From positions 1 to 5,585 of the forward strand of contig CANREX010000099.1 of the NCBI GenBank assembly GCA_947629735.1: a stretch of DNA of 5,585 nucleotides, in the 5' to 3' direction. The notes below the pieces were generated by a model that had not been told where the DNA came from, searched no databases, and saw only the letters and a list, made by a program, of their open reading frames with translations. The translations under genes were made by a program, and so were the position numbers. Below, piece after piece: positions 1-5,571 of the stretch; within the stretch, counting starts at the first letter, position 1; each line of letters starts with the position of its first letter. This DNA comes from an uncultured Clostridia bacterium (GTDB taxonomy: Bacteria; Bacillota; Clostridia; Christensenellales; Borkfalkiaceae).

Positions 1-1955
1 GCGACATCGAAAACGCCGATTTAAACCATCACATACAGCAGGCGCTCAAAGCGCACGAACTGTTCGCCCGCGACGAGGACTACATTGTCACCGAAGACGG
101 CGAAATAATGATTGTTGACGAATTCACGGGCCGCCTTATGGTGGGCAGGAGATATTCCGACGGACTTCACCAGGCGATAGAGGCAAAGGAGCACGTCAAG
201 GTGCGCGAGGAGAACAAGACCCACGCGACCGTCACGTTCCAGAACTATTTCAGGCTGTACACAAAACTTTCGGGCATGACGGGTACGGCAAAGACGGAAG
301 AGGACGAATTCAGAACGATCTATTCCCTCGACGTAGTAGTCATTCCAACCAACAAGCCCATAAAGAGGATAGACGAGCCCGACAAGATTTACGCCACGGT
401 CGAAAGCAAGAAAAAGGCGATAGTCGAGGAAGTCTCCATCCGTCACGAGGTCGGGCAGCCCGTGCTCATCGGTACGGTTACGGTAGACAAGTCGGAGGAA
501 ATCTCCCGCCTTCTCCGCCGCAACGGCATAAAGCACAACATATTAAACGCGAAGAACCACGAGCGCGAGGCGGAAATCGTCGCGCAGGCGGGCAGATACG
601 GCGCGGTCACGATAGCCACCAACATGGCGGGGCGCGGCACGGATATTCTTTTGGGCGGCAACCCCGAATACCTCGCCAAGAAGAGAATGAGGGAAGAAGG
701 ATACGACCACGACATGATAGAGGTCGCCATATCCTACGCCGACAGGCAGTTCACCCCCGAGGAGATGACGGCGCGCAACCGCTACGCGGAACTTTACGAT
801 AAGTTCAAGGCGGAGACGGACGCGGAAAAAGTAAAGGTAATAGAGGCGGGCGGTCTGTGCATTTTGGGCACGGAGCGGCACGAATCCCGCCGCATAGACA
901 ACCAGCTGCGCGGACGTGCGGGACGTCAGGGCGATATAGGCGCGTCGGTTTTCTTCATCTCGCTTGAAGACGACCTCGCAAAGCGCTTCGGCGGCGAGAG
1001 GCTGAAAGGCATTTACACCACCTTGATGGACGAGGACGAGTGCCTGCAATCGCGCATGATTTCCCACCAGATAGAGAACGCGCAAAAGGCGATAGAGGGC
1101 AGGAACTTCGGCATAAGAAAGCACACGCTGCAATACGACGAAGTCATGAACGAACAGCGCAAGCTGATATATTCCGAAAGGCTGAACGTCTTGCGCGGCA
1201 GCGACGTCCACGACCAGATTTTGAAGTATATCCCCGACTATATCGCGACCGTCGTGAACGAGACGGTAAACACCGACGCGATGCCCGCTCAATGGGACGA
1301 AGAGGCGTTGAACGAAGCGCTTCGCCGCAGGGTATACCCCGACGAGTGTGAATACGAGGTCACAAAGGAAAGGCTGGAAAAGTGGGACTACGAGTACGCG
1401 ATTCAAAGGCTCACCCAGGAAGTCACCAAGGCTTACGAGTTAAAGATCGAGAATATCTCCAAGGAGACGAACGGGCAGGTTGACTACCACCAGATCGAGC
1501 GCAACGAATTGCTTCGCGCAGTAGACAGGAATTGGATAGACCACATAGACGCAATGGATCAGCTCCGCAAAGGCATAGGTCTGCGCGGCTACGCTCAGCA
1601 AGACCCCGTCATCGCCTACAAGCAGGAAGGACACGAGATGTTCGAGGAGATGATTGACCGCATACAGACAACCACCATTTCCCGACTTTTGAAGGGCAGG
1701 ATAGTCAAAATTCCCGCAAACGCCCAACCCATAAGACAAGTTCCCCGTCCCGCACAGCCTGACGCTCAACCCGCCGCACAGGCAAATTCACAGGCGGGCG
1801 CACAACCTGCGCAACCTAACGCGCAGGCGAGACAGCAGATGGGCAACATACCCGTCAACGTCATGAACATGAACGCGCCCGTCCCCCCGAGACCCGTGGA
1901 CGACAAGGGCAATTACGTTCCCGAAAACACGCGGATACACAGACCCAAAAAGTAA
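1..1955 (+). CDS. secA: Preprotein translocase ATPase SecA, 5'-truncated
   Basis: SecA is the cytoplasmic motor that pushes unfolded preproteins through the SecYEG channel using ATP. The frame is open from base 3, so the gene starts upstream; about 650 residues are visible and roughly the first 300 (Walker A and DEAD-type motifs) are missing. Visible landmarks, numbered from the first visible residue, are the DLNHHIQQALKAH stretch near 6, VDEFTGRLM near 38, MTGTAKTEEDEF at 92, the helicase motif TNMAGRGTDI at 206, and RRIDNQLRGRAGRQGD at 296. The scaffold segment WIDHIDAMDQLRKGI lies at 511. Between the last two helicase motifs is an insert of about 60 residues (about 218-280) that B. subtilis SecA lacks but many other bacterial SecAs have. 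The last 80 residues are a low-complexity Ala/Gln/Pro tail ending in a basic segment, with no CxCxSG zinc-binding motif. The stop is TAA. No strong terminator follows, so read-through into prfB is likely. Identification is certain. Confidence 0.98.
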   Translation, partial: DIENADLNHHIQQALKAHELFARDEDYIVTEDGEIMIVDEFTGRLMVGRRYSDGLHQAIEAKEHVKVREENKTHATVTFQNYFRLYTKLSGMTGTAKTEEDEFRTIYSLDVVVIPTNKPIKRIDEPDKIYATVESKKKAIVEEVSIRHEVGQPVLIGTVTVDKSEEISRLLRRNGIKHNILNAKNHEREAEIVAQAGRYGAVTIATNMAGRGTDILLGGNPEYLAKKRMREEGYDHDMIEVAISYADRQFTPEEMTARNRYAELYDKFKAETDAEKVKVIEAGGLCILGTERHESRRIDNQLRGRAGRQGDIGASVFFISLEDDLAKRFGGERLKGIYTTLMDEDECLQSRMISHQIENAQKAIEGRNFGIRKHTLQYDEVMNEQRKLIYSERLNVLRGSDVHDQILKYIPDYIATVVNETVNTDAMPAQWDEEALNEALRRRVYPDECEYEVTKERLEKWDYEYAIQRLTQEVTKAYELKIENISKETNGQVDYHQIERNELLRAVDRNWIDHIDAMDQLRKGIGLRGYAQQDPVIAYKQEGHEMFEEMIDRIQTTTISRLLKGRIVKIPANAQPIRQVPRPAQPDAQPAAQANSQAGAQPAQPNAQARQQMGNIPVNVMNMNAPVPPRPVDDKGNYVPENTRIHRPKK

Positions 1956-1990
1956 GCTCGGCTGAAAAAGCGGAATTTCCCAATGTCAAA

Positions 1991-1999
1991 AAGGAGGTG
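1991..1999 (+). promoter_or_regulatory. Perfect Shine-Dalgarno sequence in the prfB leader
   Basis: AAGGAGGTG is a full complement to the anti-Shine-Dalgarno end of 16S rRNA and is the strongest ribosome binding site in the window. It lies 36 bases after the secA stop. A TTG codon at 2007 sits seven bases downstream, an ideal spacing, and opens the short frame ending at 2102. It is too far from the prfB ATG at 2169 to serve that gene directly. The match is visible in the sequence; its use is inferred. Confidence 0.6.
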
Positions 2000-2006
2000 G
2001 AGTTCC

Positions 2007-2102
2007 TTGAAAAAAGTCGGCGAGGCTGTTATAGGCGGGGTCTATGACAAAGTCAAGCGGAGTTCCCTATGCCCGAACATAAACTGGCGGGCAAAGTTTT
2101 GA
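2007..2102 (+). CDS. Possible 31-codon leader ORF upstream of prfB, ending in UGA
   Basis: A TTG start at 2007, placed seven bases after the perfect AAGGAGGTG, opens a frame of 31 sense codons beginning MKKVGEAVIGG and ending NWRAKF at TGA 2100-2102. An in-frame ATG at 1983 is an alternative start (39 residues), but then the ribosome binding site would lie inside the gene. I recognise no homology. The stop codon is UGA, which RF2, the product of the next gene, reads. It is preceded by UUU, so the P-site tRNA could re-pair one base forward on UUU. A +1 shift there would continue to a TAA at 2164-2166, two bases before the prfB ATG. No tight G-rich stimulator sits next to the site, so frameshifting is speculative. 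It may be a regulatory leader peptide, a true small protein or decayed sequence. Confidence 0.35.
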   Translation: MKKVGEAVIGGVYDKVKRSSLCPNINWRAKF

Positions 2103-2176
2103 AAATAAAAAGCGCGCAAGCAGCTTTAATCGGGGCGGGCGCGCCAACGGAATGGAAACGGAATAAATATGTTTAA
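2069..2176 (+). CDS. Possible second short ORF overlapping the prfB start
   Basis: An ATG at 2069 opens 35 codons (beginning MPEHKLAGKVLKIKS) in a different frame from the preceding short frame and from prfB. GGAG at 2059-2062 lies six bases upstream, which is good spacing. The frame overlaps the end of the upstream short ORF by 34 bases and runs eight bases into prfB, with its TAA at 2174-2176 just past the prfB ATG. That layout would allow translational coupling, in which ribosomes finishing here restart at prfB, whose own ribosome binding site is weak. No homology is recognised and the length is within chance expectation, so this is a candidate only. Confidence 0.22.
   Translation: MPEHKLAGKVLKIKSAQAALIGAGAPTEWKRNKYV
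2070..2144 (+). promoter_or_regulatory. Two weak stems in the prfB leader
   Basis: TGCCCG at 2070-2075 can pair with CGGGCA at 2088-2093 (12-base loop), followed by AAGTTTTGA. GCGCGC at 2112-2117 can pair with GCGCGC at 2139-2144, ending 24 bases before the prfB ATG. The first stem covers the start codon of the second short ORF and ends just before the UGA of the first. Neither is a convincing terminator: the stem is short and the T run is only four bases. They could modulate translation, but the evidence is only base complementarity. Confidence 0.2.
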
Positions 2177-3269
2177 AGCAGACGATTACAGGCTTCGGCT
2201 CAAAGCGCTGTCGGATACGCTTGCGGAGGCGAAATACGCCCTCGACATAGACAATCTGGACGGCAAGCTCGAAGAATTGAAAATTGAACAGGAAAAGCCC
2301 GAAGTCTGGCAGGATTTGGAAAAATCAAAGCACATAGGCAGGGAGATATCCTCTATCGAAAACAAGATAGCCTCCTACGAAAAGGGCGTCAAGGCGATCG
2401 AGGAGGCGAACACGTTCGTGGACCTTATCGAGGAGGCGGACGACGAAAGCCTTATCCCCGAGCTCGAAGACATGATTTCCGCCGCGGAGGACGACATCGA
2501 GCAAATGCGTATCCGCGCGCTGTTGAAGGGCAAGTATGACGCGAACAACGCTATTCTCAACCTGCATGCGGGCGCGGGCGGCACGGAAGCGTGCGATTGG
2601 ACGCAGATGCTTTACAGAATGTATCAGCGCTACTGCGAACAGGTGGGCTTCAAGGTCACCGAGCTTGATTTGGAAAGCGGCGACGAAGCGGGGATAAAGT
2701 CCGTTTCCTTCCGTGTCGAGGGCGAAAACGCGTACGGGTTTTTAAAGGCGGAAAAGGGCGTGCACAGGCTTGTGCGCATCTCTCCGTTCGATTCCAACAA
2801 ACGCCGTCACACCTCGTTTTCCTCCCTCGAAGTCATGCCGGAGGTGGACGACGAAGGCGAAGTGGAGATCCGCGACGAGGACATAAGGATAGACGTCTAC
2901 CGTTCCTCGGGCGCAGGCGGGCAGAAGGTCAACAAGACCGAAACGGCTATAAGGATAACGCATTTCCCGACGGGGATAGTCGTCACCTGCCAGAACGAGC
3001 GCAGCCAATTACAGAACAAGGAAATGGCGTTCCAATATCTGCGCGCTAAGCTCATCGAACGCCAGATAGCCGAGCGCGAGGCGGCGGACGCGGAAATCAA
3101 GGGCGAGATCAAAAAAATAGAGTGGGGCAGTCAGATACGTTCCTACGTTTTCTGCCCGTATACCCTCGTAAAAGACCACAGGACGGGTTACGAAAACACC
3201 AACGTTCAGGCGGTTATGGACGGGGATATACAGGGGTTTATCATAGATTATCTTAAAAAGACGGTTTGA
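2169..3269 (+). CDS. prfB: Peptide chain release factor 2 (RF2)
   Basis: RF2 recognises UGA and UAA stop codons in the ribosomal A site and triggers hydrolysis of peptidyl-tRNA. The 366-residue product matches the family length and aligns end to end. It has a coiled N-terminal domain, then LHAGAGGTEACDW near 132. The SPF tripeptide at 205-207 (RISPFDS) reads the stop codon and separates RF2 from RF1. The catalytic GGQ at 250-252 (SSGAGGQKVNKTE) is intact, and WGSQIRSYVF lies near 319. The ATG at 2169 is chosen because MFKADDYRLRLKAL matches the usual RF2 N-terminus and stops lie upstream in frame. Its ribosome binding site is only GGAA at 2160-2163. Most bacteria carry a +1 frameshift at codon 25-26 (CTT TGA C). 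Here that position reads CTC GAC (L25-D26) in one continuous frame. The gene ends in tandem in-frame stops, TGA TAA. Confidence 0.98.
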   Translation: MFKADDYRLRLKALSDTLAEAKYALDIDNLDGKLEELKIEQEKPEVWQDLEKSKHIGREISSIENKIASYEKGVKAIEEANTFVDLIEEADDESLIPELEDMISAAEDDIEQMRIRALLKGKYDANNAILNLHAGAGGTEACDWTQMLYRMYQRYCEQVGFKVTELDLESGDEAGIKSVSFRVEGENAYGFLKAEKGVHRLVRISPFDSNKRRHTSFSSLEVMPEVDDEGEVEIRDEDIRIDVYRSSGAGGQKVNKTETAIRITHFPTGIVVTCQNERSQLQNKEMAFQYLRAKLIERQIAEREAADAEIKGEIKKIEWGSQIRSYVFCPYTLVKDHRTGYENTNVQAVMDGDIQGFIIDYLKKTV

Positions 3270-3285
3270 TAAAGGGAGTAATATT

Positions 3286-3936
3286 ATGGCAACAAATTCA
3301 TCAAATTACAAGTCATCGGCAAAAGAATTCGGCAAGCGACTGACGGCTTTATACAAGCTGAAAATCTTTCCGCGGGCGGGCTCCGACCTCGCGGAAAAGC
3401 TCTATTCTTCGGGCATAGAAGCGGGCGCGAATATCGCTTCGCTCGCCTCTCTTACCGACGCGGGCATAAAGTGTGACGTCGCCGTGCGCGCCGTCGTCAA
3501 GCTCAACGAGGTGGAATTCGCCGCGCGCCTTATGGTCGAGGGCGAGTTCTATACCGAGGACGAAACGCTTTCCCTTTTGAACTACATAGACAAACTTGTG
3601 GAAGCGCTCTCCAAGATGATAGCGACGGTCAAGCAGAAGCAGGCAAACGAAGCCGCGCGCGCCGTCAAGCCCCAGAGAAAGGTGATAGAGCAAAAGCCCG
3701 TAGCAAGGACGCGGGTCGTCATTCGCTCCTCGGAAGAGATAGTCAAGGAAGCGCAGGCGGAGGCGGATAAGCTCAACGCGCAAGCGCAGCAGCCGCCCGC
3801 ACCCGCCCCCGAACCCGCTACCGAAAATGCGGGCGAAACAAACGCGGAAGACAAGGCGGAAGAAAAGAAAGAAAGCCCCGCCGCTCCCGAAGAAGCGCAC
3901 GTCGCGGACGGACTCGACGAGCCCTATTCAAATTAA
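3286..3936 (+). CDS. Unnamed protein, probable four-helix domain with disordered acidic tail
   Basis: The 216-residue product has no signal peptide or membrane segment, so it is probably cytoplasmic. Residues about 10-118 look like an all-helical bundle. The pattern ALYKLKIFPRAGSDLAEKLY, then GIEAGANIASL near 43, then NEVEFAARLMVEGEFYTEDE near 74 resembles the layout of the small 'four helix bundle' proteins related to the 23S rRNA intervening-sequence protein (YKLT..FP, NIAEG, E.E..L). This is a by-eye resemblance and not a firm family call. Residues 119-150 are basic, and 150-168 could extend as a charged helix. The rest is rich in Pro, Ala and Glu and probably disordered. The start is set by AAAGGGAG at 3271-3278, seven bases before ATG. 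The 16-base gap after prfB implies co-transcription. Biochemical function is unknown; an RNA- or ribosome-related role is only suggested by context and the basic linker. Confidence 0.85.
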   Translation: MATNSSNYKSSAKEFGKRLTALYKLKIFPRAGSDLAEKLYSSGIEAGANIASLASLTDAGIKCDVAVRAVVKLNEVEFAARLMVEGEFYTEDETLSLLNYIDKLVEALSKMIATVKQKQANEAARAVKPQRKVIEQKPVARTRVVIRSSEEIVKEAQAEADKLNAQAQQPPAPAPEPATENAGETNAEDKAEEKKESPAAPEEAHVADGLDEPYSN

Positions 3937-3945
3937 ATTTTCCGT

Positions 3946-3979
3946 TTGCGGCGGTGCATGTTATCTTGCGCCGCCGCAA
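3946..3979 (+). terminator. GC-rich hairpin between the unnamed gene and tsaD
   Basis: TTGCGGCGG at 3946-3954 pairs perfectly with CCGCCGCAA at 3971-3979 around a 16-base loop, starting nine bases after the upstream stop codon. The location suits a transcription terminator, but no T run follows on either strand, so intrinsic termination would be weak. The remainder of the gap to 4084 has a smaller stem (TGCGC 4042-4046 with GCGCA 4056-4060) and no clear promoter for tsaD. It could equally be an RNA processing or stability element. Confidence 0.35.
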
Positions 3980-4084
3980 TACTAAAAGGGCGTTTTACGG
4001 CGTTTAAAAGGGCGATAAACGGGCGCGCTTTAAAGTGCCGTTGCGCTTTTAAGGGGCGCAGTTTAACGTGATTGGGTGGCATAT

Positions 4085-5182
4085 ATGTACGATCTAACGC
4101 AATATAAAATTAAAAGCGAGCCCATAATTTTGGGCATTGAATCGAGCTGCGACGAGACCGCTTGCGCCGTCATAAAGGGCAGAAAAATTCTCTCCGACGA
4201 GATTATTTCTTCCGCGACGGAACAGGCGAAGTACGGCGGCGTCGTTCCCGAAATCGCGAGCCGCGCGCACACTGACGCCATAGACGAAGTGGTCGAACGC
4301 GCGCTGAAAAACGCAAACGTCGCCCCGTCGCAGATAGACGCGGTAGCCGTTACGTACGGCGCTGGACTTCTCGGCGCGCTCCTCGTCGGGCTGTCGTTCG
4401 CCAAGTCGTTCGCCTATTCGCTCAACGTGCCGCTCATCGCGGTCAACCATATACGCGGACATCTCGCGGCGGCGTACCTCGATATGCCCACGCTCAAACC
4501 GCCTTTCGTTACGCTGCTCGCAAGTGGAGGTCACACCGCCATTCTTCATACAAAGAGTTATGAGGAAGCCGAAGCGCTCGCTTCAACGTGCGACGACGCG
4601 GCGGGCGAGGCGTTCGACAAGGTGGCGAGGGTGCTCTCGCTTCCCTACCCCGGCGGACCGAACGTGCAGAAATTGGCGGAGGGCGGCAGGGCGTGCATAC
4701 AGTTTCCCTCCGCGCTCGTGCGGCACGGCGACGGAATGACCTTTTCTTACAGCGGACTTAAAACGGCGGTCATCAATTACTGCAATTCCGCCCGTCAGCG
4801 CGGCGCAGTCATCAACCGCGCGGATGTCGCAGCTTCCTTTCAGAAAGCCGCTGTCGACGCCCTCGTGGATAAGACGGTGGAGTGCGCTCTGAAACTCAAT
4901 GCCGACACGGTTACCGCGGGCGGAGGAGTTATCGCCAACGACTATTTGCGCGCCCGCTTGAAGCGCGCCTGCGACGACAACGGAATTACCGCCGTCATTC
5001 CCCCCAAGCGCTACTGCACCGACAACGCCGCCATGATCGCGTCCGAAGGCTTGAACATGTATCTTCGTGGGGAGTTTAGCGGGTTGGAGGTGAATGCGTG
5101 CGCCTCTTTGCCCTTGGCTGCCGCAAAAAAGTTCACAAAAATTTGCGTGCGGTTGCGCGCCCGCAAATTTTTCGTGAGGTGA
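4085..5182 (+). CDS. tsaD: tRNA threonylcarbamoyladenosine transferase TsaD
   Basis: TsaD, working with TsaB and TsaE, transfers the threonylcarbamoyl group made by TsaC/Sua5 to A37 of ANN-decoding tRNAs, forming t6A. The family motifs are intact: LGIESSCDETACAV near residue 16, GGVVPEIASRAH near 51, the metal-binding HIRGH at 122-126, SGGHTAIL near 147, and DDAAGEAFDKVAR near 170. FSYSGLKTAVIN near 220, AGGGVIAND near 278 and CTDNAAMIASEG with the metal-ligand Asp at 313 complete the set. The ATG at 4085 is preferred because GGTGG at 4075-4079 lies five bases before it. A GTG at 4076 would add three residues but has no ribosome binding site. TsaD proteins normally end at about the ASLPL motif (340-344). 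This one continues for 21 mostly basic residues encoded across an inverted repeat. The 148-base upstream gap suggests partly separate expression. tsaB and tsaE are not in the window. Confidence 0.97.
   Translation: MYDLTQYKIKSEPIILGIESSCDETACAVIKGRKILSDEIISSATEQAKYGGVVPEIASRAHTDAIDEVVERALKNANVAPSQIDAVAVTYGAGLLGALLVGLSFAKSFAYSLNVPLIAVNHIRGHLAAAYLDMPTLKPPFVTLLASGGHTAILHTKSYEEAEALASTCDDAAGEAFDKVARVLSLPYPGGPNVQKLAEGGRACIQFPSALVRHGDGMTFSYSGLKTAVINYCNSARQRGAVINRADVAASFQKAAVDALVDKTVECALKLNADTVTAGGGVIANDYLRARLKRACDDNGITAVIPPKRYCTDNAAMIASEGLNMYLRGEFSGLEVNACASLPLAAAKKFTKICVRLRARKFFVR
5137..5172 (+). repeat. Inverted repeat inside the tsaD 3' end, possible terminator
   Basis: AAAAATTTGCG at 5137-5147 is perfectly complementary to CGCAAATTTTT at 5162-5172, with a 14-base loop that can fold further (TGCGG 5148-5152 with CCGCA 5161-5165). 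An A tract, a GC core and a T tract give it the shape of a bidirectional intrinsic terminator, but it lies before the tsaD stop codon at 5180. The same CGCAAATT word recurs at 5267-5274. It is either a terminator overlapping the gene end or part of the repeat element that follows. Confidence 0.55.
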
Positions 5183-5251
5183 GGGCTTCTCGCCCTCTGC
5201 CTGCGATTTTTTAAGGGCGCGCGATTATATAATCGCAGGCATTCACCTCGC
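5174..5251 (+). repeat. Nested inverted repeats forming a possible branched RNA structure
   Basis: An outer stem pairs 5174-5182 with 5243-5251 (core GAGGTGA/TCACCTC, extended through one G-T pair). Inside it lie a hairpin GAGGGC/GCCCTC (5181-5186 with 5192-5197, sharing two bases with the outer stem) and a perfect 11-bp stem TGCCTGCGATT/AATCGCAGGCA (5198-5208 with 5231-5241). Within the last stem sits a perfect 16-bp palindrome, GCGATTATATAATCGC (5221-5236), which would compete with it. The tsaD stop codon (5180-5182) is part of the outer stem. A TTTTTT run at 5207-5212 lies ten bases after the small hairpin, rather far for a standard terminator. The complementarity is directly visible; the role is unknown. 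Confidence 0.6.
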
Positions 5252-5347
5252 CGAGGCGAAAGTTTTCGCAAATTGGGTTGCGCTGCGCAAAAGTGTGATT
5301 TTGCTTGCGCCGTTAATTATTTATAATGTACTGCGTTTTTTAAATTA
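5183..5347. other. Gene-free AT/GC mosaic with small hairpins downstream of tsaD
   Basis: No credible coding frame exists here. Besides the branched structure ending at 5251, it holds CGCC/GGCG at 5249-5258, TTGCGC next to GCGCAA at 5278-5290, and GCAAAA/TTTTGC at 5287-5304. The density of short inverted repeats is much higher than in the coding region and suggests remnants of a repeat element or a transcript 3' end. Confidence 0.6.
5299..5327 (+). promoter_or_regulatory. Weak sigma-70-like promoter candidate
   Basis: A consensus TATAAT lies at 5322-5327. The best upstream partner at 17-base spacing is TTTTGC (5299-5304), a poor match to TTGACA; TTGCTT at 5301 would give a 15-base spacer. 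The surrounding stretch is AT-rich. No gene begins downstream within the window, so there is no independent support. Confidence 0.15.
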
Positions 5348-5492
5348 CTGTCATTCCGAGCGATTAAGAACGCTAAGCGTTCGATAGAGTCGAGGAATCC
5401 CCTCGTGGTGGTAGGGAGTTGCGGTGAAACGGCTTTTTCACTTAATATAACCGGATTCTTCGACTTCGCTAACGCTACGCTCAGAATGACAG
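5348..5492. repeat. 145-bp palindromic repeat element with TGTCATTC ends
   Basis: The left end CTGTCATTCCGAGCG (5348-5362) matches the reverse complement of the right end (CTGTCATTCTGAGCG, 5478-5492) at 14 of 15 positions. Similarity continues inward through GTCGAGGAATCC on the left and GTCGAAGAATCC on the reversed right arm. The left arm carries its own hairpin GAACGC/GCGTTC (5368-5382). The centre has GTGAAA/TTTCAC (5424-5441). There is no transposase frame. Ends of the form TGTCATTCTGAGCG followed by GAAGAATC are, to my knowledge, a recurring intergenic repeat in many bacterial genomes. The element fits a MITE-like or REP-like non-autonomous repeat; no target-site duplication is obvious. 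Confidence 0.7.
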
Positions 5493-5512
5493 GGGGTGCG
5501 GGCTTCCTCTCT

Positions 5513-5526
5513 CGGGCAGAATGACA
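5513..5526 (-). repeat. Extra copy of the TGTCATTCTG end motif
   Basis: Read on the minus strand, bases 5526 down to 5517 give TGTCATTCTG, the same word that ends the palindromic element 25 bases away. It is in the same orientation as that element's right end. It may be a truncated second unit or part of a compound repeat tract. Confidence 0.45.
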
Positions 5527-5536
5527 CCTTTTTATA

Positions 5537-5571
5537 CCTCCCCACTCCCCTTGCACAGGGGAGTGGGGAGG
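5537..5571. repeat. Perfect 14-bp GC-rich hairpin
   Basis: CCTCCCCACTCCCC (5537-5550) is perfectly complementary to GGGGAGTGGGGAGG (5558-5571) around the seven-base loop TTGCACA. It is followed by GGCAGGGTAGGGCGT to the window end, with no T run on the + strand. Read on the minus strand, the stem is followed by TATAAAAAGG, again not a T tract. It is more like a dispersed hairpin repeat than a terminator and may continue past the window end. Confidence 0.65.

Noticed and set aside
543..1406. Long minus-strand open frame opposite secA
   Set aside because: It lies wholly antisense to a well-conserved SecA reading frame and shows no recognisable domain. It reflects the GC-biased codon use of the + strand.
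1956..2102. Continuation of the secA frame past its TAA as a lost C-terminal extension
   Set aside because: The frame is open for 49 codons after the stop, but the sequence contains no SecA zinc motif or other SecA-like residues, so stop-codon loss or read-through is not supported.
3349..3900. 183-codon minus-strand frame opposite the unnamed gene
   Set aside because: Its glycine/phenylalanine/arginine-rich composition is a shadow of the Ala/Pro/Glu codons on the other strand. The + strand frame has a good ribosome binding site and operon spacing.
4094..4549. Minus-strand and +frame open frames within tsaD
   Set aside because: All TsaD motifs are in the + strand frame beginning at 4085, and the alternatives have no domain content.
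5317..5556. 79-codon minus-strand frame containing PVILSVALAKSKNPVILSE and FLDSIERLAFLIARNDS
   Set aside because: It is a translation of the palindromic repeats. The repeated PVILS words are the TGTCATTCTG motif read in frame. Such frames are typical false hypothetical genes over dispersed repeats.
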